A stretch of DNA of 53,063 bases, from assembly GCA_003220315.1 (NCBI GenBank), contig QHSA01000153.1, positions 1-53,063 of the forward strand, in the 5' to 3' direction. This document shows, piece by piece, positions 36,662 to 46,280 of the stretch. The notes below the pieces were generated by a model. It was not told the origin of the DNA. It saw only the letters and a list, made by a program, of their open reading frames with translations, and did no database searches. The DNA is from Candidatus Rokuibacteriota bacterium (GTDB lineage Bacteria > Methylomirabilota > Methylomirabilia > Rokubacteriales > CSP1-6). The position numbers were made by a program, and so were the translations under genes. The number at the start of each line of letters is the position of its first letter. Positions within the stretch are counted from its first letter, which is position 1.

Positions 36662-37339
36662 ATGTCCTACATCCTCGACGCGCTCAAGAAGGCCGGGGAG
36701 CAGCGAGACCGGCACGCGCCGGTGTTGAAGCGGCTGCTCGGTCCGGCTCCGACGCCGAGATCGGTCTGGGCCCGCTCGCCCGGCCGCCTGCTCACCGCGC
36801 TCTTGCTCAACGCCGGCCTGCTGATCGTGCTGCTGGTGATCTGGCTCCGCCCGGTGCCCATCGCGGCGCCGCCGGAAGCGGTCGGCGTTCCAGGCGTCGC
36901 GACCGCGCCATCCCAGCAGTCGTCAGCGCTCGAGCCTCCAGCGACGATGCCGCGGACGCCCGAGCGCAGGGCGGCGGCGCCACGGACGGCGCCCGGACCG
37001 CCGCCGCCCAAGCCCGCCAAGGCGGTGGCTCCGACGCCTCCACCCCCAGCGGCAGCGCCTGCGGCTCCCCAGCGGCCCGCGCCGGTGACCCAAGGAGCGC
37101 CCGCCGTCCCGCCGCCCGCGACGCCTGCCCAGCCACCGACGTCGCCCAGCCTCGCCGGGCTGAGACTCGAGGCGCTGATCTACTCGGACGTGCCGGAGAA
37201 GCGGATGATCTTCGTCAACGGACGCAAGTACGTCGAGGGCGACACGATCGAGGGTCGGCTCCGCGTCGAGGAGATCCAGGAAGACGGCGTCGCGCTGAGT
37301 GACGACGGTCGCCGCATGACGCTCCAGATCGCGCGCTGA
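36662..37339 (+). CDS. general secretion pathway protein GspB-like
   Basis: MSYILDALKKAGEQR; C-terminal LEALIYSDVPEKRMIFVNGRKYVEGDTIEGRLRVEEIQEDGVALSDDGRRMTL. Confidence 0.88.
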   Translation: MSYILDALKKAGEQRDRHAPVLKRLLGPAPTPRSVWARSPGRLLTALLLNAGLLIVLLVIWLRPVPIAAPPEAVGVPGVATAPSQQSSALEPPATMPRTPERRAAAPRTAPGPPPPKPAKAVAPTPPPPAAAPAAPQRPAPVTQGAPAVPPPATPAQPPTSPSLAGLRLEALIYSDVPEKRMIFVNGRKYVEGDTIEGRLRVEEIQEDGVALSDDGRRMTLQIAR

Positions 37340-37354
37340 CGCGACCGCGCAAAC

Positions 37355-37606
37355 TCAGGTTCCCTGACTGCGGACCGGCGCGCCCTCCCGGAGGCTGTCG
37401 GGCACGTTGACGACGAGGCGCTCCGTCCCGTCGAGCCCGTTCAGAATTTCCACGGACGCGCCGAGGTCGCGCCCGACATCCACCTTCTGATTCAGACTGA
37501 CTACGGGAATGTCGATCTCCGGGAAGATGTCGGTCGGGGTGGTCACGATGGAGAGCACCCCCAGGAGCCGACGCCCTTGGTGTATAGATACGTTTCGATC
37601 GATCAC
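37355..37606 (-). pseudogene. deletion relic joining an RND pump N-terminus to a membrane-fusion-protein C-terminus
   Basis: RRLLGVLSIVTTPTDIFPEIDIPVVS (RND) joined to LNQKVDVGRDLGASVEILNGLDGTERLVVNVPDSLREGAPVR (HlyD-type). Confidence 0.75.
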
Positions 37607-37626
37607 GGATTCAGGAGGCGCGTGCG

Positions 37627-38073
37627 ATGAGCCCGAGCCCCTATGTCGTCAGGCAGGATGCGGTCACGCCCTACTCCCCGCTCAATCACGAGGCGACGGT
37701 GAATCGGCGCCTCGTCGGCCGCGACAACGTCGGGGCGCGCCAGCTCGAGGTCGTTCTCGGCGTCGTCGCCAGGGGCGGGGGGGCGCTCAAGCATTCCCAC
37801 CCCGGCATCGAGCAGGCCTGCTACGTGCTGGAGGGGCGGGCGCGGGTCGAGGTCGGCGACGACTACGTCGACGAGGTCGGGCCGGGCGACACCGTCTTTT
37901 TCCCGGCGGGCGCGCCCCACGTGTTCACCACGATCAGCGAGGCGCCGGTCAAGGTGCTCGTGATCTACGCCCCGCCGTACGCGGAGACCGGCGCCGTCCG
38001 GCACGCGACGACACACCCTGCGCCAGCCCGTCAGGCGGCGCGCGGATCGAACGTCACCCGACGTGCGCGTTGA
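37627..38073 (+). CDS. cupin domain protein
   Basis: HSHPGIEQACYVLEGRARVEVGDDYVDEVGPGDTVFFPAGAPHVFTTI. Confidence 0.9.
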   Translation: MSPSPYVVRQDAVTPYSPLNHEATVNRRLVGRDNVGARQLEVVLGVVARGGGALKHSHPGIEQACYVLEGRARVEVGDDYVDEVGPGDTVFFPAGAPHVFTTISEAPVKVLVIYAPPYAETGAVRHATTHPAPARQAARGSNVTRRAR

Positions 38074-38944
38074 CGAACGCGCCGATCTCGTCGACGGCGG
38101 TCTGGGCCTCGTCGAGCATGGGCAGGAACCAGTGCCAGACGTGGACCATTCGCGGCACGATCTCGAGCCGCGCCGCGACACCCGCCACCTTCAGGCACTC
38201 GGTGAGCCCGGTGGCGTCGTCGAGCAGGACCTCGTCGCGACCGACGTGGATCAGGAGGGGCGGCAGGCCGGAGAGGTCGGCGAAGCGCGGCGACGCGAGC
38301 GGGGTCTTGGGGTCGGCGCCCGCGAGGTAGGCGCGCGCCATCTCGGCGACGATCGCCGGGCGCACGATGGGATCGGCCGCGGCGTTCGTCGCGTAGCTCG
38401 GCGCGCTGCACGTGAGGTCGACCCAGGGCGAGATGCAGACGCCGGCCGCCGGGAGCGGGACGCCGAGCTCGCGCAGCGCGACGAGCGTCGCCACCGTGAG
38501 GCCGCCGCCGGCGGAGTCGCCGGCGACGACGAGGCTGGCGGGTGCCTGCCCCTGGGCGAGGAGCCACCGGTACGCGGCGACGGCGTCCTCGAGCGCGGCG
38601 GGAAACGGGTGCTCGGGCGCCAGGCGGTAGTCGAGGACGAGCGCCCGCGCGCGGGCCGCGCGCGCGATCGCCGCGGCTAAATGACGGTGCGAGCGCGGCG
38701 AGCCGATGACGTAGCCGCCCCCGTGGAGGTAGAGGACGACGATGTCCGCGCGCGCCGACGGTGGCGCGAGCCACTCGGCGGGGGCGACCGGCGCCGTCAC
38801 GCGCTCGACGGTGACGTCGGCGGGGACGGGGAACGCGCGCTCGGCGCGCTCGTACTGGGCGCGCTGCTCCGCGAGCGTCAGCGACTCCTGCGGAGGGAGC
38901 TTCGCGAGGTGAGCGAGGACCGCGTCGACGCCGCGTGTTGTCAT
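38054..38944 (-). CDS. alpha/beta hydrolase (HSL-like)
   Basis: LYLHGGGYVIGSPRSHRHLAA; DYRLAPEHPFPAALED; GDSAGGGLT. Confidence 0.95.
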   Translation of the reverse strand: MTTRGVDAVLAHLAKLPPQESLTLAEQRAQYERAERAFPVPADVTVERVTAPVAPAEWLAPPSARADIVVLYLHGGGYVIGSPRSHRHLAAAIARAARARALVLDYRLAPEHPFPAALEDAVAAYRWLLAQGQAPASLVVAGDSAGGGLTVATLVALRELGVPLPAAGVCISPWVDLTCSAPSYATNAAADPIVRPAIVAEMARAYLAGADPKTPLASPRFADLSGLPPLLIHVGRDEVLLDDATGLTECLKVAGVAARLEIVPRMVHVWHWFLPMLDEAQTAVDEIGAFVNAHVG

Positions 38945-39063
38945 GTCGGGCCTCCCACCCCCGTCGCTCGCCCTATCCCCATCGAGTCCCCAGAGTGATA
39001 GCATCGGGGCTCCGGGAGGGCAAACGGTCTCGTCACGGTCCTGACCGAGTGGGAGGGCACGCG

Positions 39064-40179
39064 ATGGCGAAGCAGGGATTCAGGATCGCCGACTCCGACA
39101 TGCATGTTCTCGAGCCCGCCGATCTCTGGCTCAACTACATCGACCCCCGGTTCAAGGCCCGGGCGCCCGTCGGGCTCACCGAGGTGCCCCGCGACGTCGC
39201 GATCGAGTGGGAGGGCAGGCGCATCCCGAATAACACGTCGCTCTCGCGGCGGATGCTCCAGGTGGTCCAGGCCGGCCAGGCCGACCGGTACGCCCACGCC
39301 GAGCGGCGCGGCTACGACGCCGTCGCCCAGGTCGAGGCGATGGACCAGGAGGGGATCGACGTCGCGGTGCTCTTTCCGAGCCGCGGCCTCTTCGCCCTCG
39401 CGGTGGACGGGATGGACCCCGAGCTCGCCGCCGCGATCGCGCGCGCGTACAACGAGTGGCTCGCCCACTTCTGCGCCGAGAACCCGACGCGGCTGCTCGG
39501 CGCCGCCATGCTCGCGCCGCACGACGTCGACGCGGCCGTCGCCGAGGCGCGCCGCACCGTGACGGAGCTCGGGTTCAGGGCCATGTTCATGCGCCCGAAC
39601 CCGATCAACGGCCGCTACTGGCATCACCCGTACTACGACCCGCTCTGGGCCGAGCTCGAGCGCCTCGGCGTGCCGATCGGCTTCCACGAAGGCGGCTCCG
39701 GGGAGATGCCGTACATCGAGCAGACCGGCAAGCGATTCGACAGGGGGATCATGGGTCACGTGGTGAGCCACTCGCTCGAGATGATGCAGGCGTGCGTCAG
39801 CATGTGCATGGGCGGCGTCCTCGAGCGCCACCCCGGCCTCCGCGTCGCCTTCCTCGAGGGCAACTGCGGCTGGGCGCCCTGGCTCCTCTGGCGGATGGAC
39901 GAGCACATCGAGTGGCGTGGCGCCGTCGAGGCGCCGGACCTCACGCGCCCGCCGAGCGAGTACTTCAAGCGCCAGTGCTGGGTCTCGATCGAGTGCGACG
40001 AGGAGCCCGGCGTCCACGCGGCGGAGACGCTCGCGGACAACATCGTCTTCTCCACCGACTACCCGCACGGCGACTCCAAGTATCCGCGGGCGACCGAGCA
40101 GTTCCTCAGGCTCCCGCTGGCCGAGACCGCCGCGCGCCGGATCCTCTGGGATAACTGGGCGCGGCTCTACGGATTCTGA
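39064..40179 (+). CDS. amidohydrolase family protein
   Basis: DSDMHVLEPADLWLNYIDPRFK; GIDVAVLFPSRG; FSTDYPHGDSKYP. Confidence 0.93.
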   Translation: MAKQGFRIADSDMHVLEPADLWLNYIDPRFKARAPVGLTEVPRDVAIEWEGRRIPNNTSLSRRMLQVVQAGQADRYAHAERRGYDAVAQVEAMDQEGIDVAVLFPSRGLFALAVDGMDPELAAAIARAYNEWLAHFCAENPTRLLGAAMLAPHDVDAAVAEARRTVTELGFRAMFMRPNPINGRYWHHPYYDPLWAELERLGVPIGFHEGGSGEMPYIEQTGKRFDRGIMGHVVSHSLEMMQACVSMCMGGVLERHPGLRVAFLEGNCGWAPWLLWRMDEHIEWRGAVEAPDLTRPPSEYFKRQCWVSIECDEEPGVHAAETLADNIVFSTDYPHGDSKYPRATEQFLRLPLAETAARRILWDNWARLYGF

Positions 40180-40211
40180 GCGCGCGGGCCGCGCGCGCAT
40201 CGGAGGTCACT

Positions 40212-41105
40212 ATGCGCATCGGATTCATCGGGCTCGGCAACATGGGCGGGCCGATGGCCCTGAACCTCATCAAGGCCGGCCACGCCCTCGTCGTCCACGA
40301 CGTGCGATCCGAGCTGGCGAAGGCGTACCTCGAGCGTGGCGCCAAAGCGGCGGACAACCCCCGCGGCGCGGCCCAGGGCGCCGAGCTGATTCTGACGTCG
40401 CTCCCAGGCCCGGCGGAGGTCGAGTCCGTGGCGCTCGGCGAGCGCGGCGTCATCCACGGCGCCGCCAAGAACGCGGTCTACGCGGACCTCTCGACCGGCT
40501 CGCCGCGCGTGATGCGCACGATCCATGCGGCCTTCAAGGAGAAGGGGATTCACGTGCTCGACGCCCCCGTGAGCGGCGGGGTGTGGGGCGCCCAGCGCGG
40601 GACGCTCCAGATCATGGTCGGCGGCGACGAGGCGCTCTTTCACCACCTCAAGCCCGTGTTCGAGGCGATGGGCGACAAGGTCGCCTACATGGGCGAGATC
40701 GGCTGCGGGACCATCGCCAAGCTCGTCCACAACATGATCGGCATCTGCACGCGCCAGGTCGTCGCCGAGGCCTTCACCCTCGGCGTCAAGGCGGGCGTGC
40801 GGCCGGAGGCGCTGCTCGCCGCCGTGAAGGGCGGGGCCTTCGGCCAGGGACTGCTCCTCACGCAGGTGCTCCCCGAGATCGTCTTCAAGGGCGACTTCGA
40901 CACCGTCCGCTTCGCGCTCCGCCTCGCGCGGAAAGACCTCGGGCTCGCGACCGAGCTCGCGCGCGAGTTCAACGTGCCGATGGAGATGGCGGCGCTCGCC
41001 GAGCAGACCCTGATCGAGGCGCTGGCGCGCGGCTGGGGCGACAAGGACTTCTCCGCGCCCTTCATGCTCCAGGAGGAGAGGGCCGGCGTCAAGGTTCGCA
41101 CGTAG
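40212..41105 (+). CDS. NAD(P)-dependent oxidoreductase, 3-hydroxyisobutyrate dehydrogenase family
   Basis: MRIGFIGLGNMGGPMALNLIKAGH; DAPVSGGVWGAQRGTLQIMVGGDE; AKLVHNM. Confidence 0.95.
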   Translation: MRIGFIGLGNMGGPMALNLIKAGHALVVHDVRSELAKAYLERGAKAADNPRGAAQGAELILTSLPGPAEVESVALGERGVIHGAAKNAVYADLSTGSPRVMRTIHAAFKEKGIHVLDAPVSGGVWGAQRGTLQIMVGGDEALFHHLKPVFEAMGDKVAYMGEIGCGTIAKLVHNMIGICTRQVVAEAFTLGVKAGVRPEALLAAVKGGAFGQGLLLTQVLPEIVFKGDFDTVRFALRLARKDLGLATELAREFNVPMEMAALAEQTLIEALARGWGDKDFSAPFMLQEERAGVKVRT

Positions 41106-41135
41106 CGACCCGCGCGCCGTGGGCGACTCCGCGCG

Positions 41136-42767
41136 ATGAGCGAGTGGTTCTCCCGGCAGGCGCTCGGCTCGCTCCCCGCGGACGCCGCGCGCCGCTGGAG
41201 CGCGCGCGAGGCGCTCTCCTTCCAGGGTCGGCGCTGGACCTTCGCCGAGCTGTCCGAGCGCGTCGACCGGGTCGCCCGGGGGCTGATGGGTCTCGGGATC
41301 GCGCCCGGGGAGCACGTCGCCCTCTGGATGGTGAACCTGCCGGAGTTCATCGACGCTGCGTTCGCGGTGATGAAGATCGGCGCGGTCCTCGTCCCGATCA
41401 ATACGCGGTTCCGCACCGAGGACCTCGCCTACGTGCTCGCCCAGTCCGACGCCTCCACCCTCCTGATCGCCGAGCGCTCCGGCCCGGTGAACTACCTCGG
41501 CATGGTGCGGCAGCTCGCGCCCTCACTCGAGACGGCCCGAGCCGGCGAGGTCCGCGAGGCGAGGTTCCCCCGGTGGAAGCGCGTCGTCGTCGCCGCGGCG
41601 GAGCCCCGGCCGGAGATGCTCGACTGGAGAGCGCTGGTCCGAGCGGGAGAGCAGGTCGACGACGTGGACCTTCGGAACCGCGCGGCGGCCGTCGACCCCG
41701 AGGCGGCGGCCTTCATCATGTACACCTCGGGCACGACCGGGTTCCCCAAGGGGGCGATGCACTGCCACCGGATCGTCCGGAACCTGGTGGACCGCGCCTT
41801 CCGTCTGGCGATCACGCCGGCGGATACGATCATGATGTACCTGCCGCTCTTCCATCTCTTCGGGTTCTCCGAGGGGATGCTCATGTCGATGGTCACCGGC
41901 GCGCGCCAGATCCTCACGGAGACCTTCGATCCCCCGGCCGTCCTCGCCCTCATGGCCGAGGAGCGGCCGACGATCCTGCACGGCTTCGACACGCACTTCA
42001 AGGACCTGATGGAAGCGCTGGACCGGTCGCCGCGGGAGCTGTGGCGCGTGCGCACGGGGATCTGCGCGACCGGGATGTCGAGCTCCGTCCCCGTCGCGCG
42101 CCGCGCGCGGCACGTGTTCGGGCGGCTCGTCTCCGGTTACGGCATGAGCGAGTTCGGCGCCGGCGCCGCGCTCGGCGCGCTCGACTCCACGGAGGAGCAG
42201 TGCGTCGAGGCGTCGGGCTATCCCGCGCCGGGCTACGAGCTCAAGGTCGTCGACCCGGCGACCGGCCGCGAGCAGCCCGGCGGCACGCCGGGCGAGATCC
42301 GGGTCCGGAGCTACATGACGATGCAGGGCTACTACAAGCGGCCGGAGGAGACCGCGAAGACGATCGACCCCGAGGGCTGGGTCCACACGGGGGACATGGG
42401 GCTCATCCGCGCGGACGGCCACCTGCGCTTCCTCGGACGCTACAAGGACATGCTGAAGATCGGTGGCGAGAACGTCGACCCGATGGAGGTCGAGGCGTTC
42501 CTCATGGGCCATCCAGCGATCAACCTGGCGGCGGTGGTCGCCTTCCCCGACGCGCGGCTTTCCGAGGTCGGCGTCGCGTTCGTCAGGCTCGAGCCCGGGG
42601 AGGCGCTCGGCGAGGCGGAGGTGATCGACTACTGTCGGGACAAGATCGCGAGCTTCAAGATCCCCCGCCACGTGATCTTCGTCGCCGAGTTCCCGATGAC
42701 GGGCTCGGGCAAGATCCAGAAGGCGAAGCTGCGCGAGGAGGCGCTCGCGCAGCTCACCCCCGGGTAG
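41136..42767 (+). CDS. AMP-binding acyl-CoA synthetase
   Basis: MYTSGTTGFPKGAMHCH; GYYKRPEETAKTIDPEGWVHTGDMGLI; GSGKIQKAKLREEA. Confidence 0.97.
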   Translation: MSEWFSRQALGSLPADAARRWSAREALSFQGRRWTFAELSERVDRVARGLMGLGIAPGEHVALWMVNLPEFIDAAFAVMKIGAVLVPINTRFRTEDLAYVLAQSDASTLLIAERSGPVNYLGMVRQLAPSLETARAGEVREARFPRWKRVVVAAAEPRPEMLDWRALVRAGEQVDDVDLRNRAAAVDPEAAAFIMYTSGTTGFPKGAMHCHRIVRNLVDRAFRLAITPADTIMMYLPLFHLFGFSEGMLMSMVTGARQILTETFDPPAVLALMAEERPTILHGFDTHFKDLMEALDRSPRELWRVRTGICATGMSSSVPVARRARHVFGRLVSGYGMSEFGAGAALGALDSTEEQCVEASGYPAPGYELKVVDPATGREQPGGTPGEIRVRSYMTMQGYYKRPEETAKTIDPEGWVHTGDMGLIRADGHLRFLGRYKDMLKIGGENVDPMEVEAFLMGHPAINLAAVVAFPDARLSEVGVAFVRLEPGEALGEAEVIDYCRDKIASFKIPRHVIFVAEFPMTGSGKIQKAKLREEALAQLTPG

Positions 42768-44169
42768 GGCATCCGAGCCGCGTCACGATATCGCTGGCCG
42801 CACGAATCAGTTGATTCGCCTGCTCGCCCGTGAGTTGCTTGCCCGACTGGGCCTGGACCTCGTTGCTGAAAGCGGTGAGCGCATTGCAGGCGACCGGGTC
42901 CGGCCTCTGCCCCTTGACGGCGGCGAGAGCGTTCCGCAGCTTGGCGTACAAGCTCCTCTCGAAGCCCTCCCTGATGTTCCCCTTCAGGTAGGAGCCCTCG
43001 ACCGACGCCATCAGGTCCCTGATCATGGCGGCGGGATCCGCGGGCGGATCCGTGGGCGGGACTGTAGGCGGCGGAGTCACAGGCGGCGGAATCACAGGCG
43101 GCGGAGTCACAGGCGGCGGAGTCACAGGCGGGCCAGCGAAGACAACCCGCCCGATCTTGTTGCTGTTGGACTCCGTGAACCAGAGGTTGCCGTCGGCGCC
43201 GAGCGTGATCCCCATTGGGCCGCTGCCGGGAGTGGCGACGGCGAACTCGGCGATGTCGCCAGTGGGAGTGATCCGCCCGACCTTGTTGCCGCAGGACTCT
43301 GTGAACCAGAGGTTGCCGTCAGGGCCGGCCGTGATGCCGAGCGGGCTGTTACTGCCATTGGGAGGACAATTGAGATTGGGCGGAAGAGGGAACTCGGTGA
43401 TCACGCCGGCGGGCGTGATCCGCCCGATCTTGTTGCCGCTGTCCTCCGTGAACCAGAGGTTGCCGTCGGGGCCGACCGTGATGCTGTCGGGGCCGCTGAG
43501 CGACGTGGGACTGGAAAGCGGCGGGAACTCGGTGATCACCCCGGCGGGGGTGACCCGCCCGATCCGGTTGCCGTAGTACTCCGTGAACCAGAGGTTGCCG
43601 TCGGGGCCGACCGTGATGGCGCGTGGCCCGTTGAGAGGAGCGGGATTAGGAAGCGGAGGGAACTCGGTGACCACGCCCGCGGGGGTGATCTGCGCGATCC
43701 TGTTGCCAAAGAACTCCGTGAACCAGAGGTTGCCGTCGCGCCCGGCCGTGATGGCGAAGGGGCCGCTGTCTCTGATGAGGTCGGAGGCGAACTCGGTAAT
43801 CACCCCGGCGGAGGTGATCCGGCCGATGACGCCAGAGACCTCAGCGAACCAGATATTGCCGTCGGGGCCGACCGTGATGCCGCGGGGGCTGCCCGTGATG
43901 CCGCTCGGGTTGCCCGCAGTAAGGACCTGACAGAACTCGGTGATCAGGCCGCTGGTGGGGGCGATCCGCCCGATCTTGTTGCCAAACCTCTCCGTGAACC
44001 AGAGGTTGCCGTCGCGGCCAGCGATGATGCTCGTGGGCCCGCCGTCGAGGGTGCACGCGGGGTTGAATGGTTCAATCGCGAACCCATTGATCGGGTCGAT
44101 CGTCTGAGCCGCGACGGGAGACACGAGCAGGGCGACCAGCATCACACCGAGTGCCGTTCCGGTTCTCAC
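42754..44169 (-). CDS. streptogramin-lyase-like (Vgb) beta-propeller protein
   Basis: signal peptide; repeated ITVGPDGNLWFTE..GNRIGRITPAGVITEF units; Pro-rich linker. Confidence 0.9.
   Translation of the reverse strand: MRTGTALGVMLVALLVSPVAAQTIDPINGFAIEPFNPACTLDGGPTSIIAGRDGNLWFTERFGNKIGRIAPTSGLITEFCQVLTAGNPSGITGSPRGITVGPDGNIWFAEVSGVIGRITSAGVITEFASDLIRDSGPFAITAGRDGNLWFTEFFGNRIAQITPAGVVTEFPPLPNPAPLNGPRAITVGPDGNLWFTEYYGNRIGRVTPAGVITEFPPLSSPTSLSGPDSITVGPDGNLWFTEDSGNKIGRITPAGVITEFPLPPNLNCPPNGSNSPLGITAGPDGNLWFTESCGNKVGRITPTGDIAEFAVATPGSGPMGITLGADGNLWFTESNSNKIGRVVFAGPPVTPPPVTPPPVIPPPVTPPPTVPPTDPPADPAAMIRDLMASVEGSYLKGNIREGFERSLYAKLRNALAAVKGQRPDPVACNALTAFSNEVQAQSGKQLTGEQANQLIRAASDIVTRLGCPTRG
43070..43134. 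repeat. short tandem repeat encoding the Pro-rich linker
   Basis: GGCGGCGGAGTCACA / GGCGGCGGAATCACA 15-bp units, at least 4. Confidence 0.85.
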
Positions 44170-44410
44170 GCAAGGCTCCTTCGCTGCATGTCAGGCCGTA
44201 ATCGGCCTGGCGAGCCGGGGCATTCATCCCGCGCCGGGACGAAGAAACTTCCGGAAAAAGAACCGCAAGGAAGAAGGGAGCAAGCGCGGTGCCACGCCTG
44301 CACTCGTTTGGCTGCGCGTGGTTAGAACGGGATCAACGGTCGGAGTGGCACGCACCGCCTGACCTTTTCCGTCAGCGCTCCCGATCGGTGCAGTGCGAGT
44401 CGATGTCTTG

Positions 44411-44700
44411 TCAGGCCGCGAGCCGCGCGCCCACCTCGCGCACGGTCGCGACCAGCACGCCGATGTCCGCCTCGCTCGTGCCGTAGTGGAGAATGCACGC
44501 GCGCAGCGCGAAGCGGCCGCGTATCAGCGTGGCGGTCAGGAAGACTCGCCCTTCGGTCTGAACGGTCTCCATGATCTGCTTGTTGAGAGCGTCGAGCTCG
44601 GCGTCGGAGAGACAGAGAGACCCTGCGGGACGAAGCGGAAGCATACCGTGGAGAGCTCGACGGGCGCGAGCGGCTCCAGGTCGGGCGCGTCAAGCGGCGG
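44411..44700 (-). pseudogene. C-terminal relic of a PLP-dependent (aromatic amino acid-type) decarboxylase, frameshifted
   Basis: LEPLAPVELSTVCFRFVP in one frame, then LSDAELDALNKQIMETVQTEGRVFLTATLIRGRFALRACILHYGTSEADI in another (ORF 44411..44644). Confidence 0.65.
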
Positions 44701-44711
44701 GGGCCGTGCGG

Positions 44712-45815
44712 TCAGTCGTAGACGATCACGCTGCGCTTGACCTCGCCCTGCTGCAGGAGGTCGAAGGCGTGGTTGATCCCGCCGAGCGGCATCCGGCGGG
44801 AGATCAGCTCGCGCAGCTTGTACGTGCCGTCCATGAAGAGGTCGATCAGCATCGGCACGTCGGTGCGCTGATGGCCGGCGCCGAACGACGACCCGGTGAG
44901 GATCCGCTGCTGGACGAGCAGCATGGGGTCGATGCTGAGGCGCGTCCCCGCTGGGCTGATGCCGATGACGACCGCCATCCCCCCGCGGTGGGTGGACAGG
45001 AGCGCCTGCTCAATGGTCCGCTGCGTGCCGACCACCTCGAACGCGAAATCCACGCCCCCGCCGCCGGCGATCGCCTGCACGCGGGCCACGGGGTCGTCGC
45101 GAGACGCGTCGACGACATGGCTGGCGCCGAACTCTTGCGCCCACTCGAGCTTCTTCGGCAGCACGTCCACGGCGATGATCTTCGCCGCGCCCACGAGCCG
45201 TGCCGCCTGGATGGTGTTGAGGCCCACGCCACCGCAGCCGAACACGGCGACGCTCGCGCCCGGCGGGACCTTGGCGCGGTTCCACACCGGGCCGGCGCCG
45301 GCGAGGACACCGCAGCTCACGAGGCAGACGACGTCGAGCGGCGCGTCCCGGCGAACCGGGATGACGCTCTCCTCGAGCACCACCGAGCGCGTCGCGTAGC
45401 CCGACACCTGGAGGAAGTGATGGAGCGTCTGACCACCCTTCCGAAAGCGCGAGGTGCCGTCGAGCATGAACCAGCGCGGCGTGTCGCGCAGCGCGCAGAG
45501 CGTGGGTTGGCCGCCGATGCAGTACCCGCACTTCCCGCACGAGGGGATGTAGCTCGAGCACACGTGGTCGCCGGGCTTGACGGACTCCACGGCGGCGCCG
45601 ACCTGCTCGACCACGCCGGCCGCCTCGTGGCCGAGCACGACGGGGAGCGGGTGGGGATAGTCGCCGGTGATCACGTGCAGGTCACTGTGACAGACCCCGT
45701 TGGCCACCCAACGGACGAGCACCTCGTGGGCCCCGGGCTCCAGCACCTCCACGTCCTCGACCACGAGGGGCTGCTTCACCTGGTAGAGCACGGCCGCCGT
45801 CGCCTGCGTCGTCAT
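44712..45815 (-). CDS. zinc-dependent alcohol dehydrogenase
   Basis: GVCHSDLHVITGDYP; GHEAAGVVEQVG; CGKCGYCIGGQPTLC; start 45815. Confidence 0.95.
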   Translation of the reverse strand: MTTQATAAVLYQVKQPLVVEDVEVLEPGAHEVLVRWVANGVCHSDLHVITGDYPHPLPVVLGHEAAGVVEQVGAAVESVKPGDHVCSSYIPSCGKCGYCIGGQPTLCALRDTPRWFMLDGTSRFRKGGQTLHHFLQVSGYATRSVVLEESVIPVRRDAPLDVVCLVSCGVLAGAGPVWNRAKVPPGASVAVFGCGGVGLNTIQAARLVGAAKIIAVDVLPKKLEWAQEFGASHVVDASRDDPVARVQAIAGGGGVDFAFEVVGTQRTIEQALLSTHRGGMAVVIGISPAGTRLSIDPMLLVQQRILTGSSFGAGHQRTDVPMLIDLFMDGTYKLRELISRRMPLGGINHAFDLLQQGEVKRSVIVYD

Positions 45816-46129
45816 CGCGTCCTCCCCACCGCCGCGCCGGGCGGTGTCACTGGCCTCGCCGGGGCGGACCGATTGTGCGCGCCCCGCGAACGCCTCGTCA
45901 ACCTTATGGCCCCGCTGCGCGGACCGTCTGAGGCCCTGCTCCCCGGACCGTCTGAACGTCCGAAAGCTGACGTCATACCACCCGTAGTTCGACACCTTCC
46001 TGACGGGGGAGACGATTTCACGACACCGCCACGGCTACTTACACGGGGCGCGAATGTGGTGCGTCTCTTGCTGCGCGGGCGATTGGTCGGCTGGTGCACC
46101 AGGCGGTGGGGTGAATGTCCTTCCGTGGG

Positions 46130-46162
46130 CAGGCCCCGCCATCGAGGACTCGGCGGGGCCTG
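46130..46162. terminator. GC-rich hairpin
   Basis: CAGGCCCCGCC / GGCGGGGCCTG, perfect 11-bp stem; no U-tract. Confidence 0.4.
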
Positions 46163-46280
46163 GGAGGAGGGGTCACGACACCCGATGCCCATGTTGCTCT
46201 TCCGTTCGCTGCTCCGTGACGTGCTCACGAATCTCTCCGGACACGCGTTCTCGGCCCGCGAGCCGACGCGAGAGCCCACG

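Noticed and set aside
39917-42814. 965-aa plus-strand ORF across the amidohydrolase, dehydrogenase and synthetase genes
   Set aside because: Out-of-frame shadow of three well-supported genes; Arg/Ala/Gly-rich translation typical of spurious high-GC ORFs.
43070-43134. CRISPR-like short repeats
   Set aside because: 15-bp units without spacers, in frame with a Pro-rich linker; coding tandem repeat.
45830-46000. Repeated GGACCGTCTGA motif in the intergenic region, considered as mobile-element end
   Set aside because: Only two short copies with no paired inverted repeat or transposase.
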